Origin: an uncultured Pelagibacteraceae bacterium
GTDB lineage: Bacteria > Pseudomonadota > Alphaproteobacteria > Pelagibacterales > Pelagibacteraceae
Assembly (NCBI GenBank): GCA_902541315.1
Contig: CACBQF010000003.1
Coordinates: forward strand, 50,483-114,482
Length of the DNA: 64,000 nucleotides
Direction of reading: 5' to 3'
Numbering within the stretch: position 1 is the stretch's first letter; each line of letters opens with the position of its first letter. The translations under genes and the position numbers were made by a program. Below, piece by piece: positions 16,850 to 26,767 of the stretch. Below the pieces are notes generated by a model, which did not search any database, was not told the DNA's origin, and saw nothing but the letters and a program-made list of their open reading frames with translations.

Positions 16850-18721
16850 ATGAAAAAAAATTTAAAGTTTGAAGTAATTGTTATTGGTGGTGGTCACGCA
16901 GGGTGTGAAGCTGCAGCGGCTTCAGCAAGGCTTGGTGTAGATACTGCTTTATTTACACATAACAAAAATACAATTGGAGAAATGTCCTGCAATCCGGCTA
17001 TAGGTGGTTTAGGTAAAGGTCACTTAGTCAGAGAAATTGACGCTTTAGATGGTGTCATGGGTGAAGTAGCTGACAAATCTGGAATACAATTTAGATTATT
17101 GAATAGAAGCAGAGGACCTGCAGTTAGAGGACCCCGAACTCAATCTGATAGATCATTATATCGCAAATATATGCAAGAAAAACTTGTAAACTATTGTAAT
17201 TTAAGCATTTTTTCTGACCCAGTAATAGAATTTATTTTTGAGAATAATCTAATAAGTGGATTTATAACGTTAAATGGTAACAAAGTGAGTTGTAACAAGT
17301 TAATCTTAACAACAGGCACTTTTTTGAATGGTTTGATACATATAGGGGATGAAAGAACTCCTGCTGGACGATATAATGAAAAACCGAGTACCGGCTTAAG
17401 CGAACAGTTAGAAAAGTATAATTTCAAAATCGGAAGATTAAAAACAGGAACACCCCCTAGGTTAGATTCTAGAACAATTAATTTTGAAAATTTGGAAAAA
17501 CAGTTTGCCGATGAAGACCCATATTTTTTTTCTTTTCTGACCAAAAAAAATCTTAACAAACAAGTGTCTTGTTCCATGACTTATACTAATGAGAGAGTTC
17601 ATAAAATAATCGAAAAAAATTTATCTAAAAGTGCAATGTATTCTGGAAGTATACAAGGCGTGGGTCCGAGATATTGTCCCTCTATTGAGGATAAAATAGT
17701 AAAATTCGCTGATAAAACAAGACATCAAATATTTTTAGAGCCTGAGGGTTTAAATGATCATACTATTTACCCCAATGGTATATCTACATCTCTACCTGAA
17801 GTTGTTCAATGTGAAATACTAAACAATATCAATGGTTTAGAGAATGTAAAAGTAATAAGACCTGGATACGCTATAGAATACGACTATATTGACCCAAGAG
17901 AGCTCTTTCTAACACTGGAGACAAAAAAAATAAGAAATCTTTATCTTGCTGGTCAAATCAATGGAACTACAGGTTATGAGGAAGCAGCTGCTCAGGGTCT
18001 TATAGCGGGGATAAATGCTGCTCTATCTCAAAAGAATATGGAACCTTTTATATTAGATAGATCAGATGCTTATATTGGTGTTATGATAGATGATTTAGTT
18101 ACAAAAGGTGTTGCTGAGCCTTATAGAATGTTTACATCTCGAGCAGAATATAGATTAAGTCTTAGGTCAGATAATGCGGATCTAAGGCTAACTAATAAAG
18201 GGATTAAAATTGGTTTAATTACAGATAATAGAAAAGAACTTTTTGAGGACAAATTTAATAAATTAAGCAAAATATCATTACAAATGTCTAATTTAAATAT
18301 TTCACCTTCAAAGGCAGATAAATTTGGTATAAAAATAGCTAAAGACGGTGTTTTTAGATCAGCAGAGGAAATTCTTACCCAAAAAAGTGTTGATATGAAA
18401 AAAGTAAGGAATATTTGGCCTGAAATCTTAGATTATGGGAAAGAAATTGATGAGCAGATTGAGATCAACTCTCATTACAGAGGATATTTGATGAAACAAA
18501 AGGCTGATATTTTAGCTTTTAAGCGAGATGAGAATTTATTAATACCAGAGAATATAGATTATGATCAATTTTCAGGCCTTTCTAATGAGGTAAAAGCTAA
18601 ATTTAAGGAAGTAAGGCCCAAAACTATGGGCCAGGCCTTAAGAATTGATGGAATAACTCCTGCAGCCGTATATATTTTGTTGTCACACGTCAAAAGAAAG
18701 TCTATTAAGCATATAGCTTAA
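16850..18721 (+). CDS. mnmG: tRNA-5-carboxymethylaminomethyl-U34 enzyme MnmG
   Basis: MnmG (GidA) is the FAD-binding partner of MnmE. The 623-aa protein has the FAD dinucleotide fold [19 protein letters not shown] at residues 11-29, [23 protein letters not shown] near residue 47, two [32 protein letters not shown] motifs in the second half, and a C-terminal helical domain. Its last base is the first base of rsmG. The 116-bp gap before it has a TATAAT at 16823-16828 without a convincing -35. Confidence 0.97.
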   Translation: MKKNLKFEVIVIGGGHAGCEAAAASARLGVDTALFTHNKNTIGEMSCNPAIGGLGKGHLVREIDALDGVMGEVADKSGIQFRLLNRSRGPAVRGPRTQSDRSLYRKYMQEKLVNYCNLSIFSDPVIEFIFENNLISGFITLNGNKVSCNKLILTTGTFLNGLIHIGDERTPAGRYNEKPSTGLSEQLEKYNFKIGRLKTGTPPRLDSRTINFENLEKQFADEDPYFFSFLTKKNLNKQVSCSMTYTNERVHKIIEKNLSKSAMYSGSIQGVGPRYCPSIEDKIVKFADKTRHQIFLEPEGLNDHTIYPNGISTSLPEVVQCEILNNINGLENVKVIRPGYAIEYDYIDPRELFLTLETKKIRNLYLAGQINGTTGYEEAAAQGLIAGINAALSQKNMEPFILDRSDAYIGVMIDDLVTKGVAEPYRMFTSRAEYRLSLRSDNADLRLTNKGIKIGLITDNRKELFEDKFNKLSKISLQMSNLNISPSKADKFGIKIAKDGVFRSAEEILTQKSVDMKKVRNIWPEILDYGKEIDEQIEINSHYRGYLMKQKADILAFKRDENLLIPENIDYDQFSGLSNEVKAKFKEVRPKTMGQALRIDGITPAAVYILLSHVKRKSIKHIA

Positions 18722-19368
18722 TGGATAACTTGATTTTAAATTCTTATTCCAAAATCTCCAATTTGAATGTTTCACGTGAAACTTGTAATGAGCTCGAGAG
18801 CTTAATTTCAATGATACAGGAGAAAAATCAAGAAATTAACATTATAAGCAAAAAAACATATGAAAAAGAGGCAATAAGAGAGCGGCATATAGTAGATTCA
18901 GCGCAAATTATTGATTTTGTTGATTTAAATAGCAATACAACCTCAGATTTAGGTTCTGGAGGAGGTATGCCTGGGTTAATTATAGCTATAGTGATGAAAA
19001 ACATAAAAAATAACATGAAAGTAAACCTTTATGAAAAAAGTTACCACAAATGTGTTTTCTTAAGGGAAGTTTCAAAAAAATTAAATTTAAATACAGAAAT
19101 AATTCAGGAAGATATTTTTTCTCTTAAAAATATTGAAACTGGAACAATAATGTCAAGGGCTTTTAAGCCAATGCCAGTGATTTTAAACTTGGTTAATGAA
19201 AATTTTAAAAAATATAAAAATATTATTTTTTTTATGGGAAGTAGTGGAAGAAAAATTCTTAATGAAACACTTCAAGAGTGGGATTTAGATTATGAAGAAA
19301 AAAAAAGTTTAACTAACAACGACTCGTTTATACTAAATATCAAAAAAATTAAAAAAAAAATTTCATGA
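18721..19368 (+). CDS. rsmG: 16S rRNA (guanine527-N7)-methyltransferase RsmG
   Basis: RsmG (GidB) methylates G527 of 16S rRNA. The 215-aa protein has the SAM-binding DLGSGGGMPGLIIAI near residue 76 and SRAFKPMP near residue 146. Near the N-terminus NVSRETCNELE is encoded by DNA that is also a parS site (18768-18783), so the VSRET residues seem dictated by the partition site. It overlaps mnmG by 1 bp and parA by 4 bp. Confidence 0.95.
   Translation: MDNLILNSYSKISNLNVSRETCNELESLISMIQEKNQEINIISKKTYEKEAIRERHIVDSAQIIDFVDLNSNTTSDLGSGGGMPGLIIAIVMKNIKNNMKVNLYEKSYHKCVFLREVSKKLNLNTEIIQEDIFSLKNIETGTIMSRAFKPMPVILNLVNENFKKYKNIIFFMGSSGRKILNETLQEWDLDYEEKKSLTNNDSFILNIKKIKKKIS
18768..18783. promoter_or_regulatory. 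parS centromere site inside rsmG
   Basis: TGTTTCACGTGAAACT matches 15 of 16 bases of the bacterial parS consensus TGTTTCACGTGAAACA, including the complete palindromic core GTTTCACGTGAAAC. It lies within rsmG, 0.6 kb upstream of parA and about 9 kb from the oriC candidate, as expected for a ParB-nucleation site. It was the only such palindrome I noticed in the window. Confidence 0.93.
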
Positions 19369-20159
19369 AAATAATTTCGATTATAAATCAAAAGGGTGGG
19401 GTTGGAAAAACAACAACAGTTATCAATTTGGCATCGGCGTTATCTCAACTTGGTAAAAAAATTTTGGTAATTGATCTAGACCCTCAAGGGAATGCTACTA
19501 CAGGATTGGGATTATCCAATAATTCTCAATCTGATCAAACAATTTATGGAATTCTTAATGGGACAATGTCGATTTCAAACGTAATCAAAAAAACAAACTT
19601 TCAAAATCTTGATTTAATATCATCCAACGTGGATCTTTCTGGATTAGAAGTTGAGACCGCTGGTGATAGTGATAGAGCCTTTATACTTAAGGCCAAATTA
19701 ACTGCATATCTAAATGATTCTAGAGGATTATATGATTATATTCTCATAGATTGCCCTCCTTCTTTGAGTCTTCTGACTGTAATGGCTTTGGTATCATCTA
19801 ACTCACTTCTTGTACCATTACAAACAGAATTTTTTGCTTTAGAAGGACTTACACAGCTTATGAAGACTATTGAGAGGATTAAAACTAATTTGAATCCTGA
19901 ATTGGTGATTCAAGGCATACTTTTAACTATGTACGATAGAAGAAATAAACTTTCGTCACAGGTTGAACAAGAAGCGAGAGATTATTTCAAAGATAAAGTT
20001 TACCAAACAGTGATACCTCGAAATGTAAGATTATCAGAGGCACCATCTCATGGTATTCCAGTATTGATTTATGACAAGAATTGCCCAGGAAGTAAATCAT
20101 ACTATAGTTTCACAGATGAGTTCATGGCACAAGAAAATAAAGTTGGGAGTGCCGCATAA
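19365..20159 (+). CDS. parA: Chromosome-partitioning ATPase ParA
   Basis: ParA (Soj) is the Walker-type ATPase that moves ParB-parS complexes. The 264-aa protein has the deviant Walker A KGGVGKTTTVINLA at residues 10-23 with the signature Lys, Walker A' DLDPQGNATTGLG near residue 38, and Walker B YDYILIDCPPSL near residue 121. It overlaps rsmG by 4 bp and its last base is the first base of parB. Confidence 0.97.
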   Translation: MKIISIINQKGGVGKTTTVINLASALSQLGKKILVIDLDPQGNATTGLGLSNNSQSDQTIYGILNGTMSISNVIKKTNFQNLDLISSNVDLSGLEVETAGDSDRAFILKAKLTAYLNDSRGLYDYILIDCPPSLSLLTVMALVSSNSLLVPLQTEFFALEGLTQLMKTIERIKTNLNPELVIQGILLTMYDRRNKLSSQVEQEARDYFKDKVYQTVIPRNVRLSEAPSHGIPVLIYDKNCPGSKSYYSFTDEFMAQENKVGSAA

Positions 20160-21001
20160 TGAATAAAATAAAAAAAGGGTTGGGCAGAGGTTTATCTTCT
20201 TTAATCGGCGAAACCAAAGTTGAGAAAAAAACTAATAATCTTAGTTTAGCCGAAATAGTTCCAAACAAATATCAACCAAGAAAAAACTTCGATAAGGAAA
20301 ATTTAAATGATTTAATTAATTCAATAAAAGAACGGGGTGTTATTCAGCCAATTATAGTTAGAAAATCTAATACGGATAACTCTAAATACGAAATTATAGC
20401 TGGAGAAAGAAGGTGGTTAGCAGCTCAGAAGGCCGGATTACACGATATTCCAGTAGTTGTAACAGATGCTGATGATTTAAAATCTTTGGAATTTGCGATT
20501 GTTGAAAATGTTCAGAGACATGACCTAAATCCCCTAGAGGAAGCACAAGGCTATAAAAGATTGATAGATGAATTTGCATATGATCAAGATAAAGTATCAA
20601 AATTTATAGGTAAAAGCAGAAGCTACATTTCAAATTCATTAAGATTACTTAATTTACCAAAAGAAGTTCTAGATTTTGTAGAACAAAAAAAGATTACCGC
20701 TGGTCATGCAAAGATATTAGTAGGATTAGATAATGCTGTATTTCTAGCAAATAGATTTATTGAAAAAAAATTATCTGTTAGACAAGCAGAAAATTTAGTT
20801 AAAATATTTAGAAAAACTAAAAGAAACACCTCTACTAAAGTGGATTCAAATATCCGAGATTTAGAAAATTCTATATCTGAAAAAATCGGTCTTAGTGTTT
20901 CTATTAAAAATAATAAAAAAAATAAAGGCTCAATATCATTTTATTACAAAGAGCTTGATCAACTAAACAAGATAATTGATATAATTAAATCTGGATATTA
21001 G
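20159..21001 (+). CDS. parB: Chromosome-partitioning protein ParB
   Basis: ParB is the CTP-dependent clamp that loads at parS. The 280-aa protein begins KKGLGRGLSSLIG, has the NKYQPRKNFDKENLNDLINSIKERGVIQPI CTPase/ParB-N region near residue 36, the GERRWLAAQKAG and NVQRHDLNPLEEA boxes, and a helix-turn-helix (DKVSKFIGKSRSYISNSLRLLNLP) near residue 140. The C-terminal dimerisation domain is present. It ends 17 bp inside the convergent holA gene. Confidence 0.96.
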   Translation: MNKIKKGLGRGLSSLIGETKVEKKTNNLSLAEIVPNKYQPRKNFDKENLNDLINSIKERGVIQPIIVRKSNTDNSKYEIIAGERRWLAAQKAGLHDIPVVVTDADDLKSLEFAIVENVQRHDLNPLEEAQGYKRLIDEFAYDQDKVSKFIGKSRSYISNSLRLLNLPKEVLDFVEQKKITAGHAKILVGLDNAVFLANRFIEKKLSVRQAENLVKIFRKTKRNTSTKVDSNIRDLENSISEKIGLSVSIKNNKKNKGSISFYYKELDQLNKIIDIIKSGY

Positions 21002-21983
21002 CATTTTCAACTTTATCTAAAATCATATTGTTTATGATTTGATTTGAAATCTGAGGATTTTTTTTAATTAAACTCTCAGTATTGTTTAGATCTACAATAA
21101 AATTCTCAATATCATTCAATTCCCATATTTTGATTTGTTGCTTAATTATATTTTTATCCTTCCAGAATATTGGAGGTTTAAAGGCATTAATTGTTTGATC
21201 TATATTATTGGATTTTCTTAAACTCAATCTTAATTTTCTTAGTCTTTTTAATTTATTTAGAAAAGTTCTCAAAATTAAAATATTATCTTCACTTGATGGG
21301 ATATTTTCGTTTAGAATATTTAAAGTTTTTTTTTTATTTTTACACAAGCAGTTATCAACTAATTCATTGGCACTATAATTCTCACTCAAATTAGTTAGTT
21401 TAAATACATCATTTAAATCAATCTTTTTTTCATTTTTAGATAAGAGAACTATTTTTTGTAATTCATTTTTAAGATTAATCCTATCACCTTGAGCCCTTTC
21501 AATTATCAAATTTAAATTTTCCTGCGATAAGTTAATTTTATTTTCGCTTAAAATTCTCTTAGCAATTGAGATCAATGTTTGTAAAGTATCTTCGTAAAAA
21601 GGGACTATTAGTGTAATCTTTTCTTTTTCAAAAAGATTTCTAATTTTTGACTTTTTATCTAATCTTTTTGCTAGCAAAATAATTACAATATCACTTACAT
21701 TATCAGAGATAACTTTTCCAATAAGATCAAAAATTTTATCTGTAACGTCTGATATTAAAATTAATTTTTCATTTTCAAAAAACGATCTTGAGTAAACATT
21801 TTCAAATAAAAGTTGATTATTTTCAATAACTTCTTTCTCGCCATATTTAAAAGTATTTTCTTTGGTAAATTCATTAAAGTTAGATTGAATAACATCAATC
21901 TTTTGACCTTCATTTTCACCATAAAATAAAAAAAAATTAATTTTTTTTTTAAATTTATTTATTTCATAGTATTTAGAGATCAT
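20985..21983 (-). CDS. holA: DNA polymerase III delta subunit
   Basis: HolA opens the beta clamp in the clamp loader. The 332-aa protein is divergent but has the FFLFYGENEGQKIDVI start, a SRSFFENEKLILISDVTD block near residue 70, AKRLDKKSKIRNLFEKE, and the helical collar domain with NELVDNCLCKNKKKTLNIL. The gene order leuS-DUF3576/lptE-holA convergent to parB is a recurrent alphaproteobacterial arrangement. Its start is adjacent to the lptE stop. Confidence 0.9.
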   Translation of the reverse strand: MISKYYEINKFKKKINFFLFYGENEGQKIDVIQSNFNEFTKENTFKYGEKEVIENNQLLFENVYSRSFFENEKLILISDVTDKIFDLIGKVISDNVSDIVIILLAKRLDKKSKIRNLFEKEKITLIVPFYEDTLQTLISIAKRILSENKINLSQENLNLIIERAQGDRINLKNELQKIVLLSKNEKKIDLNDVFKLTNLSENYSANELVDNCLCKNKKKTLNILNENIPSSEDNILILRTFLNKLKRLRKLRLSLRKSNNIDQTINAFKPPIFWKDKNIIKQQIKIWELNDIENFIVDLNNTESLIKKNPQISNQIINNMILDKVENANIQI

Positions 21984-22435
21984 TAAATACGCGAAAGTTG
22001 AATAATGAACTCATTAACCATTGAATTGACTAGACTTTCTTTTTTGGTTTTTTCTAATTTATTTTCTTCAAATTTATCAGAAAAATTTTTAATTAAAAAT
22101 TCTTCCTTTTTTATTAGTGTTTTTTGCTCATTTCCCTTTTCAATTTTAAAAATGATTTCAATAGTAATTAAATAGTCTGTTGTTTTGCCTGTTAAATTTT
22201 TAGATTGAGAAATCTTTTTATATGATGAGATAGTTGTAATAATAAATTTTTTGTTAACATTTCTATTTTGAAATCTTATCAATTTTTTTTCAACTAAATT
22301 GTTTATTTCACTATTTCCTTCAAAATTAATTTTCTCAATTGAAAAGTTGTAGTCATTTTTATTTGAATATATTGGTGTGTATTCACAGCTTAATAGAAAT
22401 AATGGGACCAGTATAATGTATATATATTTTTTCAT
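21983..22435 (-). CDS. lptE: LptE-like LPS-assembly lipoprotein
   Basis: This 150-aa lipoprotein has an N-terminal signal with lipobox LFLLSCEYTPIYS (Cys near residue 17). The EYTPIYS start of the mature protein, an alternating-strand middle (INFEGNSEINNLVEKKLIRFQN) and the position between leuS and holA fit LptE, the outer-membrane partner of LptD. Sequence conservation in this family is weak, so context carries much of the call. Last base of lptE coincides with the holA start junction. Confidence 0.8.
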   Translation of the reverse strand: MKKYIYIILVPLFLLSCEYTPIYSNKNDYNFSIEKINFEGNSEINNLVEKKLIRFQNRNVNKKFIITTISSYKKISQSKNLTGKTTDYLITIEIIFKIEKGNEQKTLIKKEEFLIKNFSDKFEENKLEKTKKESLVNSMVNEFIIQLSRI

Positions 22436-22440
22436 TTCAT

Positions 22441-24978
22441 CTATATTATGATGTTTATTAATTTATTTGGAACAAAAATCTTTTTTTTAAGTTCTTGATT
22501 CTTAATATATTTATTAATTTCATTATTTTCTTTGACTAGTTTTATTATATCATCTTCTGATATATCTCTGTTAACTTTTATCAACCCTCTTTTCTTTCCA
22601 TTTATTTGAACAACAAAATTGATATTTTCTTCAATTAGAAATTTTTCATCAATTTTAGGCCATTTTATCTCTCGTTCATCTTCTAGTAATTCTAAACACT
22701 CATTTGAAAAATGTGGTATCACAGGAATCATACAAATTAATATTTTTTTATAATTTTGAATTATTGTTTTTGATGAATATTTCTTTTTAATCAATTTTGA
22801 TAAACTTGAGTATATCTCATAAAAATTTGCAATAATTTTATTATAGGTAAATTTTGATAAATTATCGGTAACATTTTTTATAAAAATATTTGTTACTTTC
22901 TCCAATTCACTATCAATATCTTTTAAATGTTTTTTTTGAATTTCATCTAAGATTTTTTGATTTAAAATCCACAATTTTTGAATAAACTTAAAAGAAGATA
23001 TCATTCCTTGATCCGACCATTGTACGTCTTTTTCTGGTGGGCTATCAGATAAAATAAATAGCCTTACGGAGTCTGCACCATAATTATTTATAATATATTC
23101 AGGATCAATGACATTTTTTTTTGATTTTGACATCGACTCTGAAGGGCCAACTTTTACAGTTATTTTATGATCATCCTTTTTAACTAATTTATTATTAATC
23201 TTTTCTATTTCTTCTGGGCTAAGCCAATTATTGTTTTCGTCTTGGTATGTCTCGTGGCAAACCATTCCTTGAGTGAATAAGCTTTTAAAAGGCTCTGTTA
23301 TTTTAAACTCTTCATTTTCATAATTTATAGCTCTCATAAAAAATCTTGAATAAAGTAAATGTAAAATTGCATGTTCAACTCCGCCAATGTATTGATCAAC
23401 AGGCATCCAATAGCTAATATCTTCTTTGCTAAATCCATAACTTTTTTCACTAGGAGAACAAAATCTTAAGTAATACCATGAAGAACATACGAATGTGTCC
23501 AAGGTATCGGTTTCTCTAACATATTTTTTTCCATTAATGGTTATTTCTTTCCAATCTTTAATAGTATCTAAAGGATTACCCTTAACTGATAAATCAATTT
23601 TTTCAGGTAGTTTAACTGGTAACATTTTTTTCGGGACAGGTGATGCATTTCCTTTTTCGTCATAAATTATTGGAATTGGGCAACCCCAATATCTTTGACG
23701 TGACACACCCCAATCTTTTAATCTATAATTAATTTTTTTTTTTCCTAATTTTTTTTCTTCTAATATTCTGATTGCTTCATTTACAGAATTATCAGGTGCA
23801 TTTAAACCATTTAAGAAATCAGAGTTTATAATTGTACCAGGTCCAGAATAAGCTTCTTTTGTTACTTCAAAGTCATCTTTTTCGTTGTGAGGTTTAACTA
23901 CAGTGCTAATCTTCAAGTTATATTTTTTTGCAAAGTCATAATCTCTTTGATCGTGTCCAGGGCAGCCAAAAACTGCTCCAAAACCATAATCCATTAATAC
24001 AAAATTAGCGAAATAAACTGGAACCTTTTGATCTGGATTTAAAGGATTTTTAGCAAAGAGACTTGTTTTAAAGCCTATTTTATCTCCAACCGCTATAGCT
24101 TCCTCAGTAGTACCAGTTTTTGTGCATTCTTCCTTAAATTTCAAAAATTCTTTATCTTCTTTGTAAAAATTGGAAACTTCATGATCTACTGACAAAGCAA
24201 GAAAAGAAAAACCAAACAAGGTATCAGGTCTAGTTGTAAAACATTTTATTTTTTTTATTGGCAGTTCACCTTCAATTTCAAAATCAACTTCGCAGCCAAA
24301 CGATTTTCCTATCCAATTTTTTTGCATAGTTTTTACTTTATTTGGCCATGCATCTAATTTATCTAATCCATCTAATAGATCCTTTGAAAATTTTGATATA
24401 TTAAAAAACCACTGGTTTAATTTTTTTCTTTCAACTGTTGCTCCTGACCTCCATCCTTTTCCATCGATAACTTGTTCATTAGCCAACACAGTTTCATCAA
24501 CTGGGTCCCAATTAACATAGTTTTCTTTTCTATAAACAAGGCCTTTCTCTAGTAATTCTAAAAAAAAGATCTGTTGATGTTTATAATAATCCTCGTTGCA
24601 GGTTGATATCTCTCTATCCCAATCAATTGATAGGCCTAGCTTTTTTAACTGATTTTTCATCATTATAATGTTGTCATTAGTCCATTCTTTAGGATCTAAA
24701 TTATTTTGTCTGGCTGCATTTTCTGCGGGCATACCAAAAGAGTCCCAACCCATTGGATGTAGTACATTATATCCCTCTAAAATTTTATATCTGGCTAGAA
24801 CATCTCCTATTGTATAATTTCTGACGTGTCCCATATGTATTTTACCAGATGGATAAGGAAACATTTCTAAGCAATAAAATTTCTTTTTATTTTTTTGGAT
24901 TGAACTTTTAAAAAAATTCTTATCTTCCCAATAGCTCTGCCATTTTTTTTCTATTTCTTTAAAATTATATCTGTTCAC
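22441..24978 (-). CDS. leuS: Leucyl-tRNA synthetase
   Basis: LeuS charges tRNA-Leu. The 845-aa protein has the class I HIGH motif as [20 protein letters not shown] near residue 41, the CP1 editing domain ([16 protein letters not shown] with the TRPDT editing motif near residue 248), [12 protein letters not shown], and the KMSKS loop as [15 protein letters not shown] near residue 616. The length is slightly below E. coli. It is followed 5 bp later by lptE. Confidence 0.97.
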   Translation of the reverse strand: MNRYNFKEIEKKWQSYWEDKNFFKSSIQKNKKKFYCLEMFPYPSGKIHMGHVRNYTIGDVLARYKILEGYNVLHPMGWDSFGMPAENAARQNNLDPKEWTNDNIIMMKNQLKKLGLSIDWDREISTCNEDYYKHQQIFFLELLEKGLVYRKENYVNWDPVDETVLANEQVIDGKGWRSGATVERKKLNQWFFNISKFSKDLLDGLDKLDAWPNKVKTMQKNWIGKSFGCEVDFEIEGELPIKKIKCFTTRPDTLFGFSFLALSVDHEVSNFYKEDKEFLKFKEECTKTGTTEEAIAVGDKIGFKTSLFAKNPLNPDQKVPVYFANFVLMDYGFGAVFGCPGHDQRDYDFAKKYNLKISTVVKPHNEKDDFEVTKEAYSGPGTIINSDFLNGLNAPDNSVNEAIRILEEKKLGKKKINYRLKDWGVSRQRYWGCPIPIIYDEKGNASPVPKKMLPVKLPEKIDLSVKGNPLDTIKDWKEITINGKKYVRETDTLDTFVCSSWYYLRFCSPSEKSYGFSKEDISYWMPVDQYIGGVEHAILHLLYSRFFMRAINYENEEFKITEPFKSLFTQGMVCHETYQDENNNWLSPEEIEKINNKLVKKDDHKITVKVGPSESMSKSKKNVIDPEYIINNYGADSVRLFILSDSPPEKDVQWSDQGMISSFKFIQKLWILNQKILDEIQKKHLKDIDSELEKVTNIFIKNVTDNLSKFTYNKIIANFYEIYSSLSKLIKKKYSSKTIIQNYKKILICMIPVIPHFSNECLELLEDEREIKWPKIDEKFLIEENINFVVQINGKKRGLIKVNRDISEDDIIKLVKENNEINKYIKNQELKKKIFVPNKLINIII

Positions 24979-24989
24979 TAAAATTAAAC

Positions 24990-25571
24990 CTAATTAGCTT
25001 CTCCACCCATTTTAGGTGTAGGATAATAGGACTTATTTTTTGCTCTGGTTTGTTTTTGATAGATAGTTGCTTTTTTTAGAATTTCTCGTCTTAACTCAGA
25101 CTCAATATTTTTATTATTTTTTTGAACAACACATTTAAAATCAGCATCACATTTTTTGTAAAAAACATTAATATCTACCGCATCAGATCTTATTTCATTG
25201 CTTAAAAATCTAATTGTGATTTTTATTGTTTCGTTAGGATTATTATTATTAGAATACCAATCAGTTATGATTATGCCTCCACTATAGTTTGCAGATGTTA
25301 GCGGCATAAATTCAATAATATCTAATGAAGCTCTCCATAATTCATTTGAACTTGCAAATTCAAAGTTACCACCACTTCCAACTCCTTTTTTAATAGCATC
25401 ATTTAATCTAAATCCTTTTCCTTCCTCTAAATTTTTTTTAACTCTTTCTCTTGGATCAGGTGAAACTTTCCTTGCATCAGCACCTCTAAAAAAATTTTTT
25501 CCACAAGCACTTAAGAGGAACAAAAAAATGGAAAGTAAACTTAAAATCCTCATAAATTTATAATTTTTCAT
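24990..25571 (-). CDS. DUF3576 lipoprotein
   Basis: This 193-aa predicted lipoprotein has a signal peptide with lipobox [10 protein letters not shown] (Cys near residue 23). The mature part has [39 protein letters not shown] and an [21 protein letters not shown] stretch, the features of the alphaproteobacterial DUF3576 family found just before leuS. Function is unknown; an envelope role is likely from the lipidation signal. The C-terminal tail is Lys-rich. Confidence 0.82.
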   Translation of the reverse strand: MKNYKFMRILSLLSIFLFLLSACGKNFFRGADARKVSPDPRERVKKNLEEGKGFRLNDAIKKGVGSGGNFEFASSNELWRASLDIIEFMPLTSANYSGGIIITDWYSNNNNPNETIKITIRFLSNEIRSDAVDINVFYKKCDADFKCVVQKNNKNIESELRREILKKATIYQKQTRAKNKSYYPTPKMGGEAN

Positions 25572-25700
25572 CTAAAAAGCTCTTTAAAGTAGTGAAATTC
25601 TAACATATCCAAATAGCACAAAAAATATAATAAAATCAAAGAAAATTGTGTTGTAAAATTATCACAGTTTCTAAATTTATTTCTTATAAACACTCATATT

Positions 25701-25728
25701 TTGTTTAATTAACTGCCTATTTGATAAA
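25701..25728 (+). promoter_or_regulatory. Candidate porin promoter
   Basis: TTGTTT (25701-25706), 16 nt, GATAAA (25723-25728) is the best sigma70-like pair in the 197-bp spacer upstream of the porin, about 40 bp before its start codon. The match is modest. A strong Shine-Dalgarno follows (see next feature). Confidence 0.3.
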
Positions 25729-25754
25729 AGAGCAATGTTTAATATTAAACAATT

Positions 25755-25760
25755 AAGGAG
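25755..25760 (+). promoter_or_regulatory. Strong ribosome binding site of the porin gene
   Basis: AAGGAG sits 8 nt before the porin ATG. Most genes in this window lack a clear Shine-Dalgarno, so this site fits a highly translated gene and fixes the start codon. Confidence 0.85.
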
Positions 25761-25768
25761 TAATTAAT

Positions 25769-26755
25769 ATGAACAAATTAACAAAAATTGGTGTATCAGC
25801 ATTAGCTGGTTCACTAGCGATGACAGCTGTAAATGCAGCTGAAGGAAGTGTTTCAGTTTCAACTGGATTCGCTTTCGCATCAACAGGAGACGAGAATACA
25901 AAATCAACTGCATATCAATTTGATAGTGTTATTTTCTCTGCTTCTGGTGAAACAGATGGTGGTATCACAGTTTCAGCAAGTATGGAACTTGATAACGACA
26001 ACCCAGCTACTAATGCTGGTATGGATAACAGAAGCGTATCATTCGGTACAGATGCAATGGGAACAGTAACATTCCACGGACATGGCGGTGATTCTGTTAT
26101 GGGTCAATGGGATGACGTAACACCAAACGCTTACGAAGAAGTTTGGGATACTACAACTGGCGGTGACGTGAGAATCGATGGTAGATCAGGTAACAACCTG
26201 TTTACATATGACTCACCTTCATTCAGTGGTGTGATGTTTAAAATGGCTCACCAACAATCGTCAGAAGAAACTGATGCAACAGACAACAACTATGACTTAG
26301 GTCACTACACTGACTTCGGTATTCAAATTTCTCCAGAAATGGTTGAAGGTTTGACTATTGGTTATGGTATGGCTGAGTTAGATGATACTACATCGACTTC
26401 AATCGATCAAGAAACGATGTTTATCAAATACGCAATCGGTGGTTTAACAGTTGCTTATCAAACTCATGAAGCAGACGGAAGTACTGCAGACAAAAACGAT
26501 GAGTCTGAGAGCTTCGGTGTATCATACGCAATTAATGAGAATATGACAATCGCTTATGGTCAAAGAGACTATAACGATGATACTTCATCAGATTCTACTA
26601 CTGTAGAACAAAATGATTCAGGTATCTCAGCATCATACACAATGGGTGGTATGACAATTGCTGGTCACATGAACGAAAACGACAATGTTGGTGGAAGCAC
26701 AGATGCTACAGCTGACAAAGAGTCGTATGAGTTCGCTCTTACATTTGCATTCTAA
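25769..26755 (+). CDS. Outer-membrane porin
   Basis: This 328-aa protein has a signal peptide ending AMTAVNA before AEGSVSVSTG, then alternating amphipathic beta-strands and ends in ...FALTFAF, the terminal Phe typical of outer-membrane barrels. Length and the SVSFGTDAMGTVTFHG-like strand/turn pattern fit the general trimeric porin families (Gram-negative porin type). Mature loops are rich in Asp, Thr and Ser and nearly free of Arg, so the surface is acidic. Codon use shifts to C-ending codons (AAC, GAC, TTC) relative to neighbours. With its strong SD and terminator it is a stand-alone, highly expressed gene. Confidence 0.88.
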   Translation: MNKLTKIGVSALAGSLAMTAVNAAEGSVSVSTGFAFASTGDENTKSTAYQFDSVIFSASGETDGGITVSASMELDNDNPATNAGMDNRSVSFGTDAMGTVTFHGHGGDSVMGQWDDVTPNAYEEVWDTTTGGDVRIDGRSGNNLFTYDSPSFSGVMFKMAHQQSSEETDATDNNYDLGHYTDFGIQISPEMVEGLTIGYGMAELDDTTSTSIDQETMFIKYAIGGLTVAYQTHEADGSTADKNDESESFGVSYAINENMTIAYGQRDYNDDTSSDSTTVEQNDSGISASYTMGGMTIAGHMNENDNVGGSTDATADKESYEFALTFAF

Positions 26756-26767
26756 TTTATTTAGAAT

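Noticed and set aside
25833-26069. 78-aa plus-strand ORF inside the porin
   Set aside because: Alternative frame of the highly biased porin coding sequence; no start signal of its own.
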